This document shows positions 46,890-58,260 of a stretch of 64,000 nt of DNA, in pieces (position 1 is the stretch's first letter; each line of letters starts with the position of its first letter). A program made the position numbers and the translations under genes. Origin of the DNA: Excoecaria cochinchinensis (lineage: Eukaryota; Streptophyta; Magnoliopsida; Malpighiales; Euphorbiaceae); assembly GCA_947683425.1 (NCBI GenBank), contig CANTUQ010000106.1, positions 4,550,001-4,614,000 on the forward strand. Direction: 5' to 3'. The notes below the pieces were generated by a model. The model did no database searches and was not told the origin of the DNA. It saw only the letters and a program-made list of their open reading frames with translations.

Positions 46890-48110
46890 TTCAATTACTC
46901 ACATATAATTATATTATTAAAATATATTTTCAATTACTCACATAAATATTGTGCTAAATACAGATGAGTATTAGTTGAGTAACGCTAAAAATAAAAGAAA
47001 TTAAAATTTTATTATAAATAATTATATATAATTTTATTTTTAATTTACATATTCATATAGGTATTGTGATAGAAATAGATGAGTATTAGTCGAGTGACAC
47101 TAGAAGCAAATGAAATTAATTGATAAAATGATTATATAATAAATTATTTAATTATATATAATTACATTATTAAAATAAATCAATTATTCAAATATATATT
47201 GTGTCAAAATAGATAATTACTAATTGAGTGATACTAAATATAAATGAAATTAATTGATAAGGTAATTATATATACATCATCAGCTGATTATATGGTTAGC
47301 ATCCATCCATATATATTATCTTGGCTCAGTTATTATACTCAATTTTACTAAATTTGGCTTAACAGTTAAAAGATTATTAATTAATATTATAGTTAATAAC
47401 TATAAGGATAAATGTAAAAGTAGCATTAAAAGTAAATAAAATTAATTGATAAAGTGACTGTGGATATAAATATTTGTACAAAAAAAATTAAGTAGTGGTT
47501 GAGTGACATTAAAGTTAAATTAAATTAAATACGAATTAGTAAAATTTAATTATATATAATTAAATTATTAAGTTACAACTCAATTACTCATATATGTATT
47601 GTGCCAAAATAGATAAGTATTAGTTAAGTGATACTAAAAATAAATGAAATTAATTGGTAAGGTAATTATATATTTATATAATTACATGAATTGAATTGGT
47701 AAATTTCATTATATATAATAATTTTTATTATATATAATTATATTATTAATTTATATGCTCAATTATTCATATAGGTATTGTACAAAAAATATATATGAGT
47801 ACTAGTTGAGTGATACTAAAAATAAATGAAGTTAATTAGTAAGATGATTATATACTTATATAGTTATATTAATTAGTAAAATTTAATTATATATAATTAA
47901 ATTATTAACTTACAATAGATAAATATTAGTTGAGTAATATTAAAAGTAAATGAAATTAATTGGTAAAATGATTATATACTCATATAATTACATTAATTAG
48001 TAAAATTTCATTGATATAATAATTATATTTGTGTATGTATATAAATATTTGTACAAAATAAAAAATTATGTAGTAGTTGAGTAACACTAAACGTAAATTA
48101 AATTAAACAC
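46890..48110. repeat. Degenerate tandem array in HATL
   Basis: A unit built around gatgagtattagttgagtga followed by 'aaatgaaattaatt' recurs at about 46965, 47085, 47215, 47490, 47610, 47795, 47925 and 48070, i.e. roughly eight units of ~115-270 bp. Four units lie in the inverted copy (5640-6190). Confidence 0.75.
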
Positions 48111-48825
48111 AAGTTATTTTAATTGCACATTTATATAGATATGATAATTAAATTTATCTTGTTAATAATCAAAATATTATTTTAATTTATTAACTATTTA
48201 TTATATTAATTTCATACATTAAAATATTTAATACAAATAATTATAAAAGTTTCAAAAAAATACAAATAATTATGAAGTTAAATTTATATAATAACGATAT
48301 AATAGAAATTATAAATAATATTTATATATAAATTACTAATATTATATATAATAATTAATAAATATCGGTTATTTTGGTCCAATTCAATACAGAACAGTTC
48401 GGTACGGTTTAATACAGTTCTCGATTCAGTTCCAGTACAATTCGGTTCGGTTCTAATCAAAAAGTCAACAGTACAATTCGATTCAATTCTAGTAAAAAAA
48501 AGTCAACGGTACAATTCGGTTCTGGATTTTTTTCTCCAGTATTTCGGTTCGGTACAGGAAGATCCAGAATCGTGTACACCCCTAAATCCTATTACAACGT
48601 TTTAAAAGTTAAAAAAATTTACATATATTTAACTTCGACTTTACTATTTAAACATGATGATTTTTATGGATTTTTAAAAACTTTTTATTAAGAGTATATA
48701 TATTTAAATTCACAATTATCTTCTACTCAACTTGCAAATTTTCACTTATCTGACTTTTCATAAAAAAATATATTTAATGTTTAAAATTTCGTACGTAAAT
48801 TTCCTAGAGGTTAATAATCATTTTC

Positions 48826-49690
48826 TTGCTGCAAGATCAACCACTTGGCTCATGGTGGGTTTACCATCTTTGCTGTCCTCTACGCGCTTCAACGTTACTC
48901 CAATCCAAGTTTCAATGTTATTGAAACCGGACCGGATAAAAAACCGGCAAAGCTGAAGGTTCGTGTTTCGACCGGCTTCAACAGAATTTTTTTCTATTTT
49001 TTAAAATATTATTAATTAATATAATTTTTATAAATATTACTACTCAAAAAAAAAATCAATCAAAACATTTAACATATATCTCAAATATATTAGTAATAAT
49101 ATTTTTTATTTTTTTTAAATTATTAGTTGATTATGTATTTTCGGTTAAAATATTTTATTTTATGAGTTTTAATTTAAAAATTAAATAATTTAATAACTGT
49201 AGGTGAAATTAAAAAAAAAAGATAGAAAATTATCTTTAAGTTCACCAATTTTAATAATTTATTCAATTTTTATTTTATTGTATTTTATTGAATTATTAAA
49301 TAATTATATTATTTTCATTAAGTTCAAATGTGATTAAATAGTAAAAAAATCAATTATTTGTTAAATAAAATTTATTAGATTATTTATTTTTTATTTTTAT
49401 GAAAAAATACTTATTTTATTAATTATTTTAAACTAGACCCGGTTTTGGCCGGTTCAACCCGGTTCTTCCAATCCGGTTTTATGCAGTTGAACCAACCGGT
49501 TGAACCGGCCTGTCCGGTCCGGTTTTAATAACCATGCCAAGTTTACAGTGTCTTTGCATCATGCTCTATTCCAATGGTCAGATCTATGATCTCTTTAACC
49601 AGCATGAAGTTGTAAATGCTGAGCTTTTCCTTCACCCATTGATTGGTTCTTCCGGCCACCATTTCTAACACAACCATCACATTAGATATT
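48826..49690 (-). pseudogene. Unidentified exon split by a MITE
   Basis: On the minus strand 49690-49545 reads VAGRTNQWVKEKLSIYNF and ends IGIEHDAKTL. 48912-48830 continues TWIGVTLKRVEDSKDG to VDLAARK and a stop. Removing the MITE (48913-49536) and one copy of its 8-bp duplication makes the two halves one reading frame, except for a TAA at the joint. The composition looks like a real protein C-terminus. I do not recognise the family. Confidence 0.5.
48913..49536. mobile_element. hAT-like MITE with perfect TSD CCAAGTTT
   Basis: 624 bp. The ends are CAATGTTATTGAAACCGG and (reverse) CATGGTTATTAAAACCGG. CCAAGTTT flanks both sides (48905-48912, 49537-49544). CCGGTT/AACCGG subterminal repeats are present and the core is AT-rich with no ORF. 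It interrupts the pseudogene exon above. Confidence 0.92.
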
Positions 49691-49839
49691 TTATTTTTCA
49701 TTAAATATTTGTGGTTATTTAAAAATTTAACATTAGAAAATTTATTTTTAATATTATTTACGATTATGTTCACATTTTTTTTATCTATTTTAATCAAATA
49801 AGCATGTATATAAATTATCATTTAAGACCTTTAAAACAT

Positions 49840-49879
<40 letters not shown>

Positions 49880-50003
49880 AGAGCAAGTTTACATCTAAAA
49901 GAACATAAAATGGCTTATTATTATTTAGTGAAATGCCTGAACAAAATGAACGGGACTTAAGTTATCACAAACGTCAAAAGCCTCTCTCTCGTATTGGTTG
50001 ACC

Positions 50004-50697
50004 TAGGGGTGAGCATGGTCGGTTAACCGGTCCATAAGCCCCAGTCCATTAACCAGTCCATTAATATCGGTTTTTTGAAATTTCAGTCCATTAACCAGTC
50101 CATTACCATCGGTTAACCAGTCCATCGGTTTCGGATTTTCGGATCGGTTACCCAATATTTTTCGGTTAACCATTATAATTATAAATATATTCATAAATAA
50201 AATTAAAATGTTCAAAGTACTTAAAAATTACAAATTTTTCACTATAATATAACATTATTGTTGTTAAAATAAAAATATTTGGTAGATATAAGCAAATTTG
50301 TTTTGAAAAATTAATAATTAATAAGTAAATATATTAATCGGTCTATAATCACTTTTAATTAGATAAATTGTTATACTTACTAATAGCCAATTTAAAAAAC
50401 TTAAAAACTTTAAAATAATTAGTATAATGAAAAAAAATATATGATCGCCTTTAATTAGGATAAATTGTTATATAAATTGTTATAAATTATTAAAAATTAA
50501 TAAATTAACTAAAAATTCGGTTTCGGTTCGGTTAACCAGTCACATGAGTCAAAAACCATTAACCAGTCCATTAATATCGGTTTTTTCAAAACACTAACCA
50601 TTAACCAGTCCATTACAATCGGTTAACCGGTCCATCGGATTCGGTTTCGGATTTTTTTTCGGTTAACCAAGTCCATCGGTTTTTTTGCTCACCCCTA
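50004..50697. mobile_element. hAT-like MITE with perfect TSD GGTTGACC
   Basis: 694 bp. Termini TAGGGGTGAGCA and TGCTCACCCCTA. GGTTGACC lies at 49996-50003 and 50698-50705. Many GGTTAACC and 'agtccatt' repeats occur near both ends. The unfilled site is preserved at 56274-56281 in the duplicated segment, which proves the exact borders. Confidence 0.97.
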
Positions 50698-50705
50698 GGT
50701 TGACC

Positions 50706-50850
50706 TTTGGGTACAATTTGATCTTTAATCCAAATATAGATCTGCATAGTAAATGGCAAAGCTCTAATTAAGTCACCCAAAAGCAAGCGTGAAAATAAAT
50801 GTATAAAATATTTGTAAATTTGAATAATAAAAATAAAATATTTATAAAAA
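50706..50850 (-). pseudogene. Unidentified coding-like fragment
   Basis: Minus-strand frame with RLLLGDLIRALPFTMQIYIW and then IKDQIVPKGQP, cut by the MITE at 50697. The uninterrupted version is in segment A' (56281-56370). It may be an upstream exon of the pseudogene at 48826-49690. Family not recognised. Confidence 0.35.
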
Positions 50851-51048
50851 GTATTCAAAATTTATGAAATTCATTTAATAAACGTCATTCAATTAAATCC
50901 ATCCATACTTTTAGAAAATCTATTAAAATCTTTAAAAGTTATTCATACTTTTAGAAAGCCTATCAAAATTTTTAAAAATTATCAAGAGTTATTTAAAAAA
51001 ATCTATCAAATTGTTAATTGAATCCACAAAACTCAGAACAATATATAT

Positions 51049-51608
51049 TGATAATCGGATACTCTTCCTATGAGTTCGGTTCCGCCTTGCTCCCAAGTTC
51101 GGACAGCCGAGCTGATCTAAAAAATATCTCAATAACAGCTCGGTATATCCTAATAGTTCGGAAAGAGCCCGTCTCCGTGGGTTATCAGGATTGTCGGAAT
51201 CCTTCAAAGACTTTAATTCCGTTACAACGCGGTTTATTCGTGTTTAACCTTATCTAATCAGAAATCAACCTTATCCAATCGGGAATTAATCCTATCTGGT
51301 TAGGAAATATCCTTATCTAATCAGGGTCTTTGAGTTATATCCCAATTAAGACTCTCAAGTTCTATTCTATTGGGAATACTTATTCTACGTAGAAGGGGAC
51401 TCATTTTTCAACACTGATTTCTAACTCTAAAAAAGGAGGAATACAGGTATGTTTCTCTTCTTGCTTCTTTTCCATTTACAGTACACTTACTTTCGTCAAT
51501 CTTCCTAACTTGACCGTCGGAGTATCCTTTATCGAAAAACCTGATGGAGTTCTGTGTTTTCAGGTGACTTCTCCAAGCAACCAGCCCGAAAATTTTGGAC
51601 TACCATCA
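51049..51608 (+). repeat. Probable 5' LTR of TAT2
   Basis: TGATAATCGGATAC to ...GACTACCATCA, followed by TGGTGCGGTGAGCG (from 51611) as a possible primer site. Edges are inferred because no second LTR survives for comparison. Confidence 0.6.
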
Positions 51609-51639
51609 TTTGGTGCGGTGAGCGTGGAATACTCAGATT

Positions 51640-53010
51640 TTTTTTCAATGGATCTCTTTCCGGACTTAACCTCTACTGTTGCCCCTCCGGCAAACTAACC
51701 TCCATTAATTCAACCACATCCAGTTCAGTTATTTGGACAAGTAATACAACCTCCATCGGTTCAATATGAGCCAGTTCTGCTATTACCAGCTCAACAACCT
51801 TTCTACTAAGTACAAAATCCAGCTCCTCAACCTGTCCCCATCCCAGCCATCCCTGGCCTTACCCCATAAATAGCTCAAGCCTTATTAGCCACTTTAGCCG
51901 CTATGCCAGCCCAAGCACCTGCCCCTCAAATACCTTTTCCTCCAGCTCCCATATAGCTCTTTCTGCCAGCTCCACTGGCCTCCACACCTATCCCACCAGC
52001 TTTTCCTCCCATATTAGCCTTGGGTTCCACTGTGACCCTTACCTCGAATCAGTTTGAAAGGCTTTTTGAGAAATGGATGCAGAAGTTTTAGAACAGAAAC
52101 ATGCTACAGTATCAAAGCAATTTCAGATCGCCACTAGCCAGGGAGATTTTGGCTACTACATTCCCTAAGATCAAGTTACCAAATTTCCCCAAGTATAATG
52201 GTAGTACTGATCCCCGAGCTCACCTGGATCAATTTCATCACATTATGCTTGTCCACACCTTTGATGATGCCGCTTTATGTAAGATCTTTCCCCAAACACT
52301 TACAAAGTTTGCCTAAATTTTATTCCAAAATTTGCCCGAGCACTCTATCACAAGCTTTGAACAGTTTAATGATATGTTGATTGCAAAGTTTGTGGCTGCT
52401 ATTCGACCAACGAAAGTCTCAGCTGACCTCAATTTAGTTCGGCAGGATAAGGGCGAGCCATTACGAGCCTATGTGGAAAGGTTCAATACTGTAGCAATGG
52501 ATATCCAAAACCTGAACTTGGAGGTGGCCAATAACGCCCTCATACGTAACACCCGGTGCCAAGACTTCAGTGACTCACTGAGTAAAAAGCCACCAAGTGA
52601 TTTTACCGAGCTTATGTCCCGAGCTCATAAGTACATCAGGATGGATGAAGCACGTCACCTCCGGAATAGCTCCCAGTATGAAGATATGGGTAGAGATTCG
52701 TACAGATCAGGCCATGAGAGAGGCAATGGGAGAAATAATTCAAGGAATTGGGGGTCAGGTGGCTCAAATCGGGCTTTTATAGTTTCAGCGTGGTCTGAAG
52801 ATCAGAATAATGATAAGTGGACATTCTTAAATGCCACAAGGTCTCAAATTTTAAAGTGGATAAGGAGAATGATAGGGTGAACTGGCCAAGACCTATGAAG
52901 GAAAGCTCTAACAGAGATCAAAGCCTGTATTGCACTTTTCACAAGGATAAAGGTCACGAAACGAATGACTGTAATTAGCTTAAAAGGGAGATCAAATTTT
53001 TAGTTCGGAA
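51640..53010 (+). pseudogene. Tat gag (TAT2)
   Basis: The N-terminal ~140 codons are Pro-rich with three stops. The core begins PLAREILATTFPKIKLPNF with YNGSTDPRAHLDQF (52101-52316) and continues in another frame (52332-52880) with SFEQFNDMLIAKF and LRAYVERFN. A CCHC-like knuckle (YCTFHKDKGHETNDC) lies at 52927-52972. Gag builds the element particle. Broken by a TAA at 52314 and shifts. Confidence 0.85.
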
Positions 53011-53199
53011 GGGAAAGCTCACACAGTTTGTCAAGAGTGATAAAGGTAGAGATCGATACCGTTCACCTCGGAGACAGGATAATAGAGCCAGCACAAGCAA
53101 GAAGGCTCTAGCGGGTATTATACATGTTATTGCGGGTGACAAATATTATGACATTTTTTTATGATTTCAGAAAAAGAAAAGCCAAAGTGGTGTTTTTCT

Positions 53200-53612
53200 T
53201 GGACTCCAGTTTTCCTGCAATGAGTTATGAAGTAAGGTTTTCGGACATAGATGGTGACCATGTTAGACAACCACACACGGACTCTTTAGTGGTGGAGGCC
53301 ATGATTCAAGACTATTTAGTCCAGCGAATTTTGGTAGACAGGGGTAGTGCGGTCAACCTCATCACCATGCAGGCAAATAATGCGTTAAACATGTATACCA
53401 ACATCTTGGAACCAGTGTCTGCTCCACTTATTGGGATATCTAGTCAGTCGATCAAAGTAGAGGGATCGGTGAAATTATCTTTACAGCTCGAGGATGACGA
53501 GGTGGTTCGTACTTGCACCAATTTTTTCATGGTTGTGGACATTTCGCTGGCTTACAATGTCATTTTTGGAAGGCCATTACTAACCGGGGTAGATGCATAC
53601 ATTTCTATGTGA
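53200..53612 (+). pseudogene. Tat aspartic protease (TAT2)
   Basis: Within 53124-53612: HTDSLVVEAMIQDYLVQRIL followed by VDRGSAVNLI. The active-site triad D-x-G-S is present as Asp-Arg-Gly-Ser, and YNVIFGRPLL is the flap block. It processes the polyprotein. A downstream stop separates it from RT. Confidence 0.82.
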
Positions 53613-54021
53613 AAGCTGTTGCTAAAAGTTCCCGCCTCATGACGCATTACGGTGCTTCAGGGAAATCAGAAGGTGGCTCGGGAAACCTACGTTATAATGT
53701 TGAAAGAAGCAAAACTAAGCACTCCCGTTGGATACCTTGGATGTTTCCACCAATGATGCTTGGAAAGCTGAGCCATTAGATTTATTGTAGGAAGTCGAGC
53801 TAGCACTAGGCAAGATAGTTAAAGTTGGGACAGGCAAGAAAGGGGAAGAAATGGCAGCACTAGTTGCAGTTTTGGTAGAGTTTGTGGATGTGTTCGCCTA
53901 GAAACCTTCGAATATTAAGGGCATATCTCCTAGAGTAATATGCTATCCGCTCAATGCCAGACCGAACTATAAGCCCGTCAAGCAAAAAAAGAGGAATTAC
54001 GCTCCAGAACGGTAGGTAGCA

Positions 54022-54803
54022 ATGACAAAGGAAATAGATACGCTATTGAGAAACGGATTTATACGTGAAGTTTTATATCCGGAGTTGTCCAATGTGGTTC
54101 TGGTAAAAAAAGCTAATAGAAGGTGGAAAATGTGTGTGGACTTCATAGACTTGAACAAGGCTTACCCCAAAGACAGCTACCTACTGCCTAATGTCGACAT
54201 TTTAGTTGATTCAACATCTGGGTTTGAAGAATATGTTTTTTTGGATGCCTCATCTGGTTACCACCAGATTCCAATGAACCCAACAGATGAAGAAAAGACG
54301 GCATTCATTACTCATCATGCTACTTACTGCTATGGAGTTATGCCTTCTGGGCTAAAAAATGCAAGGGCTACATATCAGAGGTTGATGAACAAGTTGTTTG
54401 CTCCTCAACTCGGTAAGAATATGGAGGTGTATGTAGACAATATGATAGTCAAGAGTAAGGCATCCATTGACCTGCCCACCGAACTCACAGAGACTTTCTC
54501 AACTCTAAGGAAGTTTGGTTTAAGTTCAACTCAGAGAAGTGTGCTTTCGGGGTACAGTCCAAAAAATTCTTGGGGTTCATGATCTCGAAGAGGGGGATAG
54601 ATGCTAATCCAACAAAGATTCGAGCCATATTAGAGATGGAACCCTCGAAATCCATCAAAGAAGTGCAGAAGCTAAATGGAAAGGTAACAGCTCTAGGCAG
54701 ATTTATCTCTTATTCAGCTAAACGTTGTCTTCCATTTTACAGGGCGCTCAAAAGTTTAAAGAAGTTCGAGTGGACCCTGGAATGCAAGCTTTCTAGGAGC
54801 TAA
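54022..54803 (+). pseudogene. Tat reverse transcriptase (TAT2)
   Basis: MCVDFIDLNKAYPKDSYLLP, FLDASSGYHQIPM, TYCYGVMPSGLKNARATYQR and VYVDNMIVKSK. The catalytic pair YVDD is YVDN here, so the second Asp is lost. A frameshift near 54540 moves the thumb region (FLGFMISKRGIDANPTKI) to the frame 54570-54803. Confidence 0.9.
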
Positions 54804-55625
54804 AGCAATATCTCAGTACACCGCCATGGTTGAGCAGGCCTCAATTGGGCGAGATTTTGTATATGTACCTTGTAGTTTCCTCTGGAGCTATCGGTTCGGT
54901 TTTGATAAGAGAGGAATCCAGCCAACAGTTGCCAATTTTTTATACCAGCAAGGTGTTGAGGGGTGCCAAAATGAATGGAGCAGTTAGCCTTAGCATTGGT
55001 TATATCATCCGTTAAGCTCCGGCCTTATTTTCAAGCACACACTGTGGTAATCCGGACAAACTCCAATCTCAAAAAAGTGCTCCAGAGACCATAAGCATCC
55101 GAAAGGCTCACAGAGTGGGCAGCTCATCTAGGGGAATTAGACGTTCGGTATGAAGCCCGACCTTCAATGAAAGCTCAAATTCTAGCTGACTTTGTGGCCG
55201 AGTTGCATGCTCCACCTCCCGAGCCAGCTCTTGGAAATTATTTGTAGATGGAGCGTGCTCATCTGAAGGGGCTAACATCAGAATAGTCCTTATTGGGCCA
55301 GGGAAGATAACTATTAAAGGAATGACACACATGGCATTCCCAGCCTCCAACAATGTGGCAGAATACGAGGCTCTTTCTTTTGGACTGCAGCTCGCCATTG
55401 AGGTAAAGCCCGATTCGTTAGCTATCTTTTCTGACTTGCAGTTAGTTGTAAGCCAGTTGCATTGCAAATTTGAGGCGAAGGAGAACGCGATGGTTCGGTA
55501 CAAAGAGCTCATTGCTATCTTACTGTTTCAATTGGAGAAAATGGGGTGTGCATGGTCGATTGAGCAAATACCTCGAACGAAAAATCAAGGAGCAGATGCT
55601 TTAACCAAACAAGCTTCTAGCTAGA
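54804..55625 (+). pseudogene. Tat RNase H plus second archaeal-type RNase H (TAT2)
   Basis: The first RNase H is fragmentary (54830-55015: LVVSSGAIGSVLIREE, PIFYTSKVLRGA). The second (about 55235-55625) is better kept: VDGACSS, NNVAEYEALSFGL, IFSDLQLVVSQL and NQGADALTKQAS carry the D-E-D-D residues. The stop TAG is at 55622. Both remove RNA from hybrids. Confidence 0.85.
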
Positions 55626-55889
55626 ACAAAAATATCCTCGGCAGATATAGTGTGGTCGATCATAACGACACCAACATATAAAACATATAGGGTTCAAATG
55701 CACGAGCCAATAGATGGTTGGCGTCTACGCATATATCAATATCTTAGTGAGGGAGTTCTCCCTGATAATCAGGTCGAAGCTCGGAGGATTATTCGGCAGT
55801 CAAGCCGTATGCCATCCTGAATGATAAGTTATACAGGCGATCATTCTCATATCCATGAACGCTCTGCCTAAACACCAAAGAGGGTGATT

Positions 55890-56002
55890 ATATATTAAGA
55901 GAAATTCATGAAAGCATTTGTGGCGCACATGAGGGCGCACAAGCAATAGCTCGGAAAGCTATATTGTAGGGATATTATTGGCTCAGGATGGAGAAAGATG
56001 CT
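55890..56002 (+). pseudogene. Tat integrase N-terminus, truncated (TAT2)
   Basis: LREIHESICGAHEGAQAIAR and GYYWLRMEKDAK form the His-His half of the HHCC zinc domain. The Cys pair and catalytic core are missing because the sequence changes to segment A' at 56003. Confidence 0.8.
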
Positions 56003-56121
56003 AAATTTATTTTTAATATTATTTACTATAATGTTAACATTTTTTTTTATCTATTTTAATCAAATAAGCATGTATATAAATTATCATTTAAGACCTTTAA
56101 AAAATTATTATATACATAGTT

Positions 56122-56157
<36 letters not shown>

Positions 56158-56613
56158 AGAGCAAGTTTACATCTAAAAGAACATAAAATGGCTTATTATT
56201 ATTTAGTGAAATGCCTGAGCAAAATAAACAGGACTTAAGTTATCACAAACGTCAAAAGCCTGTCTCTCGTATTGGTTGACCTTTGGGTACAACTTGATCT
56301 TTAATCCAAATATAAATCTGCATAGTAAATGGCAAAGCTCTAATTAAGTCACCCAAAAGCAAGTGTGAAAATAAATGTACAAAATATTGTAAATTTGAAT
56401 AATAAAAATAAAATATTTATAAAAAGTATTCAAAATTTATGAAATTCATTTAATAAAAGTCATTCAATTAAATCCATCCATACTTTTAGAAAATCTATTA
56501 AAATCTTTAAAAGATATTCATACTTTTAGAAAGTCTATCAAAATTTTTAAAAATTATCAAGAGTTATTTAAAAAAGTCTATAAATTGTTAATTGAATACA
56601 CAAAACTCGAACA
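56003..56613. repeat. Segment A': right copy of the duplicated segment, without the MITE
   Basis: Matches 49738-51040 with few differences and keeps the empty GGTTGACC site (56274-56281). An extra (TA)n(GA)n run (56129-56156) replaces the (AT)n of the other copy. It ends in an A-run (56614-56632) and (AT)n. Confidence 0.9.
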
Positions 56614-56615
56614 AA

Positions 56616-56655
<40 letters not shown>

Positions 56656-57419
56656 TAATGAAATTTAGTATAAATTTATATATAATGAAATTTTGATGCT
56701 GTGAAAGTAGCAAAAATGAGGACTTAGGAAATAATCAATAAAATGTGAAATTATTCTTCAAACTCAAAATTAGCAAGGTTAATCTATTTATAGGTTAAGA
56801 CAAACCCTAAAAATAAATCCGAAGAACTAAAATAAAATTCTTAAATAAAAATTTAGAAAGGCCCGAAACTGCTCTGCCACGAGTGGTTACAAGTAAACCA
56901 AGTAACGATTGTAAACGCAGAAAACACTTCGTTTTGACTTTTTACGGTCTTCCTACCTCCAATCGAGTCAAAAATTATGATTCGTCAAGTTTTTCAAACT
57001 TTTTACCGGTCGCGCAAAAAATCTGCAGCGATCTGCTCCTTATCAAATTTAAAGCCAAACCAAATTCAGAAATCATATTAAACTCGGACTAGTACCAAAT
57101 AAGGGTCCTGAAAAATAAAAATGGGATTTTAAAAATAACTATTTGAGTAGTAGGAAGTTTACGTTTAGTATATTTTATATTCAGATTTGATATTATTGAA
57201 ATAAAATTATCTTGATCTATCGTTTAAAGAATACATAAAAAAGTTGTTTGAATTAGAGGTAACATCATCATTAGATTGCCTTGCTGCTCATTATCTTTGC
57301 CAAAATTTCCTTTACTTCTTTTGATGAATTTATTTGAGGTTTTTTCAATTTTGGAATTATTTTTAAAAGAAATTAAAAACTAGTATAACAGTAAACAAAA
57401 TTAGAATTTTAAGATATTA
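56614..57419. other. AT-rich spacer with an LTR-like minus-strand promoter
   Basis: (A)n(AT)n at 56614-56655. A minus-strand cctataaataga near 56787-56798 followed by leader-like sequence suggests a diverged solo LTR, but no ends or target duplication could be fixed. Confidence 0.3.
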
Positions 57420-57447
57420 AAAATCGACACAATAATGTGTCGATTTT
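57420..57447. repeat. Perfect 11-bp hairpin
   Basis: AAAATCGACAC, six-base loop AATAAT, GTGTCGATTTT. A second inverted repeat follows (CTGCAGCTTCAC 57500-57511, GTGAAGCTGTAG 57525-57536). This pair may be the core of a small MITE. The short stem has no T tract typical of other known signals in plants. Confidence 0.7.
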
Positions 57448-57861
57448 CGTCAATAGTGGGGCCAGTCGGGTCTGGCACTGAAGAGATAGTTGCAGGCCAC
57501 TGCAGCTTCACGTGAAACTGCAATGTGAAGCTGTAGTCAATAATTTTAATTTTTTTATTTCTTTCCTGTATATTTCTTTTGCCCTCCTTCATTCATTTCT
57601 TACACCTTCATTCTTTCTTTATTTCCTTCTTTCTATTCATTCATTTTATTTACAAAACTTTTATCCATTTTAATTTTTATGTAATAAAATTATAATTAAA
57701 TGTAATATTATTATATAATTTAATATTTATTTTTGTCAAATAAAATTTATATTATTATTAATTTTATATTTATATTTAATTTGTGGGTGGTGAAACTTTT
57801 GAAGATTATTTTGGCTTGAAGATTATCATTCCTCTATTGCTATTTTTGGTCATACTGATTA

Positions 57862-58257
57862 AGGGCGAGTATGTACCTATTAATTCATCCATTAATAATT
57901 TTATTAATTAATTTATTTGATTAATCTTATATTGGTTTCGATTTTTATTCAATTTTTCATCAATTTATTGATTAACCATTAAAAATTTTAACATATAAAC
58001 TTAATAAATGATACAAATTGTAATGTTGTTTTTATTGGTTAAAATGCTTCAAAAATGAAAAATACAAACCAAATGCAATATCCATTAAAAAATCAAAAAA
58101 ATAAAATTTTCATAATTAATTGTAAGAATTGAATATATTTAATATGAATTTAACAATAAAATGTCTATTATGCACATGTAATGAATAAATGATTAACTTA
58201 AAATCGGTTTAATTAAATTCTTGGGTTAACCAAAATATTCATTTTTTTACTCACACC
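57862..58257. mobile_element. Degenerate hAT-like element (possible)
   Basis: Starts aagggcgagtatg and ends ttttttactcacacc, an approximate inverted pair resembling the TAGGGGTGAGCA termini at 50004-50697. Worn subterminal 'ggttaacc' and 'attaaccatt' repeats occur. COP2 begins four bases after it. Target duplication not seen. Confidence 0.4.
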
Positions 58258-58260
58258 AAA

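Larger units (their letters stand above)
45533..48584 (+). mobile_element. HATL: 3.05-kb hAT-like non-autonomous element
   Basis: Termini TAGGGGTGTACAC and GTGTACACCCCTA. The 8-bp flanks are TATCCTAT (45525-45532) and AATCCTAT (48585-48592), 7 of 8 identical. TAGGGGTG-type ends with 8-bp duplications fit the hAT superfamily. The ends are dense in CGGTTC/GGTACAGTTC subterminal repeats, and the interior from ~46890 is a tandem array. No transposase is encoded. An inverted partial copy is at 5577-7062. Confidence 0.85.
49738..51040. repeat. Segment A: left copy of a duplicated segment, contains a MITE
   Basis: Nearly identical to 56003-56613 once the MITE at 50004-50697 is removed. It covers an AT-rich stretch and a minus-strand coding-like piece. 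Confidence 0.9.
51049..56002 (+). mobile_element. TAT2: Tat-type Ty3/gypsy element, truncated in integrase
   Basis: 5' LTR, Pro-rich gag start, gag, protease, RT, RNase H, a second (archaeal-type) RNase H and the first ~35 codons of integrase. The dual RNase H is the hallmark of the Tat lineage. The element ends abruptly at 56002, where segment A' begins. The integrase core and 3' LTR are absent. Many frameshifts and stops. Confidence 0.88.

Noticed and set aside
56795..56815. Telomere-like 'aaccctaaa' motif
   Set aside because: Single occurrence, no array.
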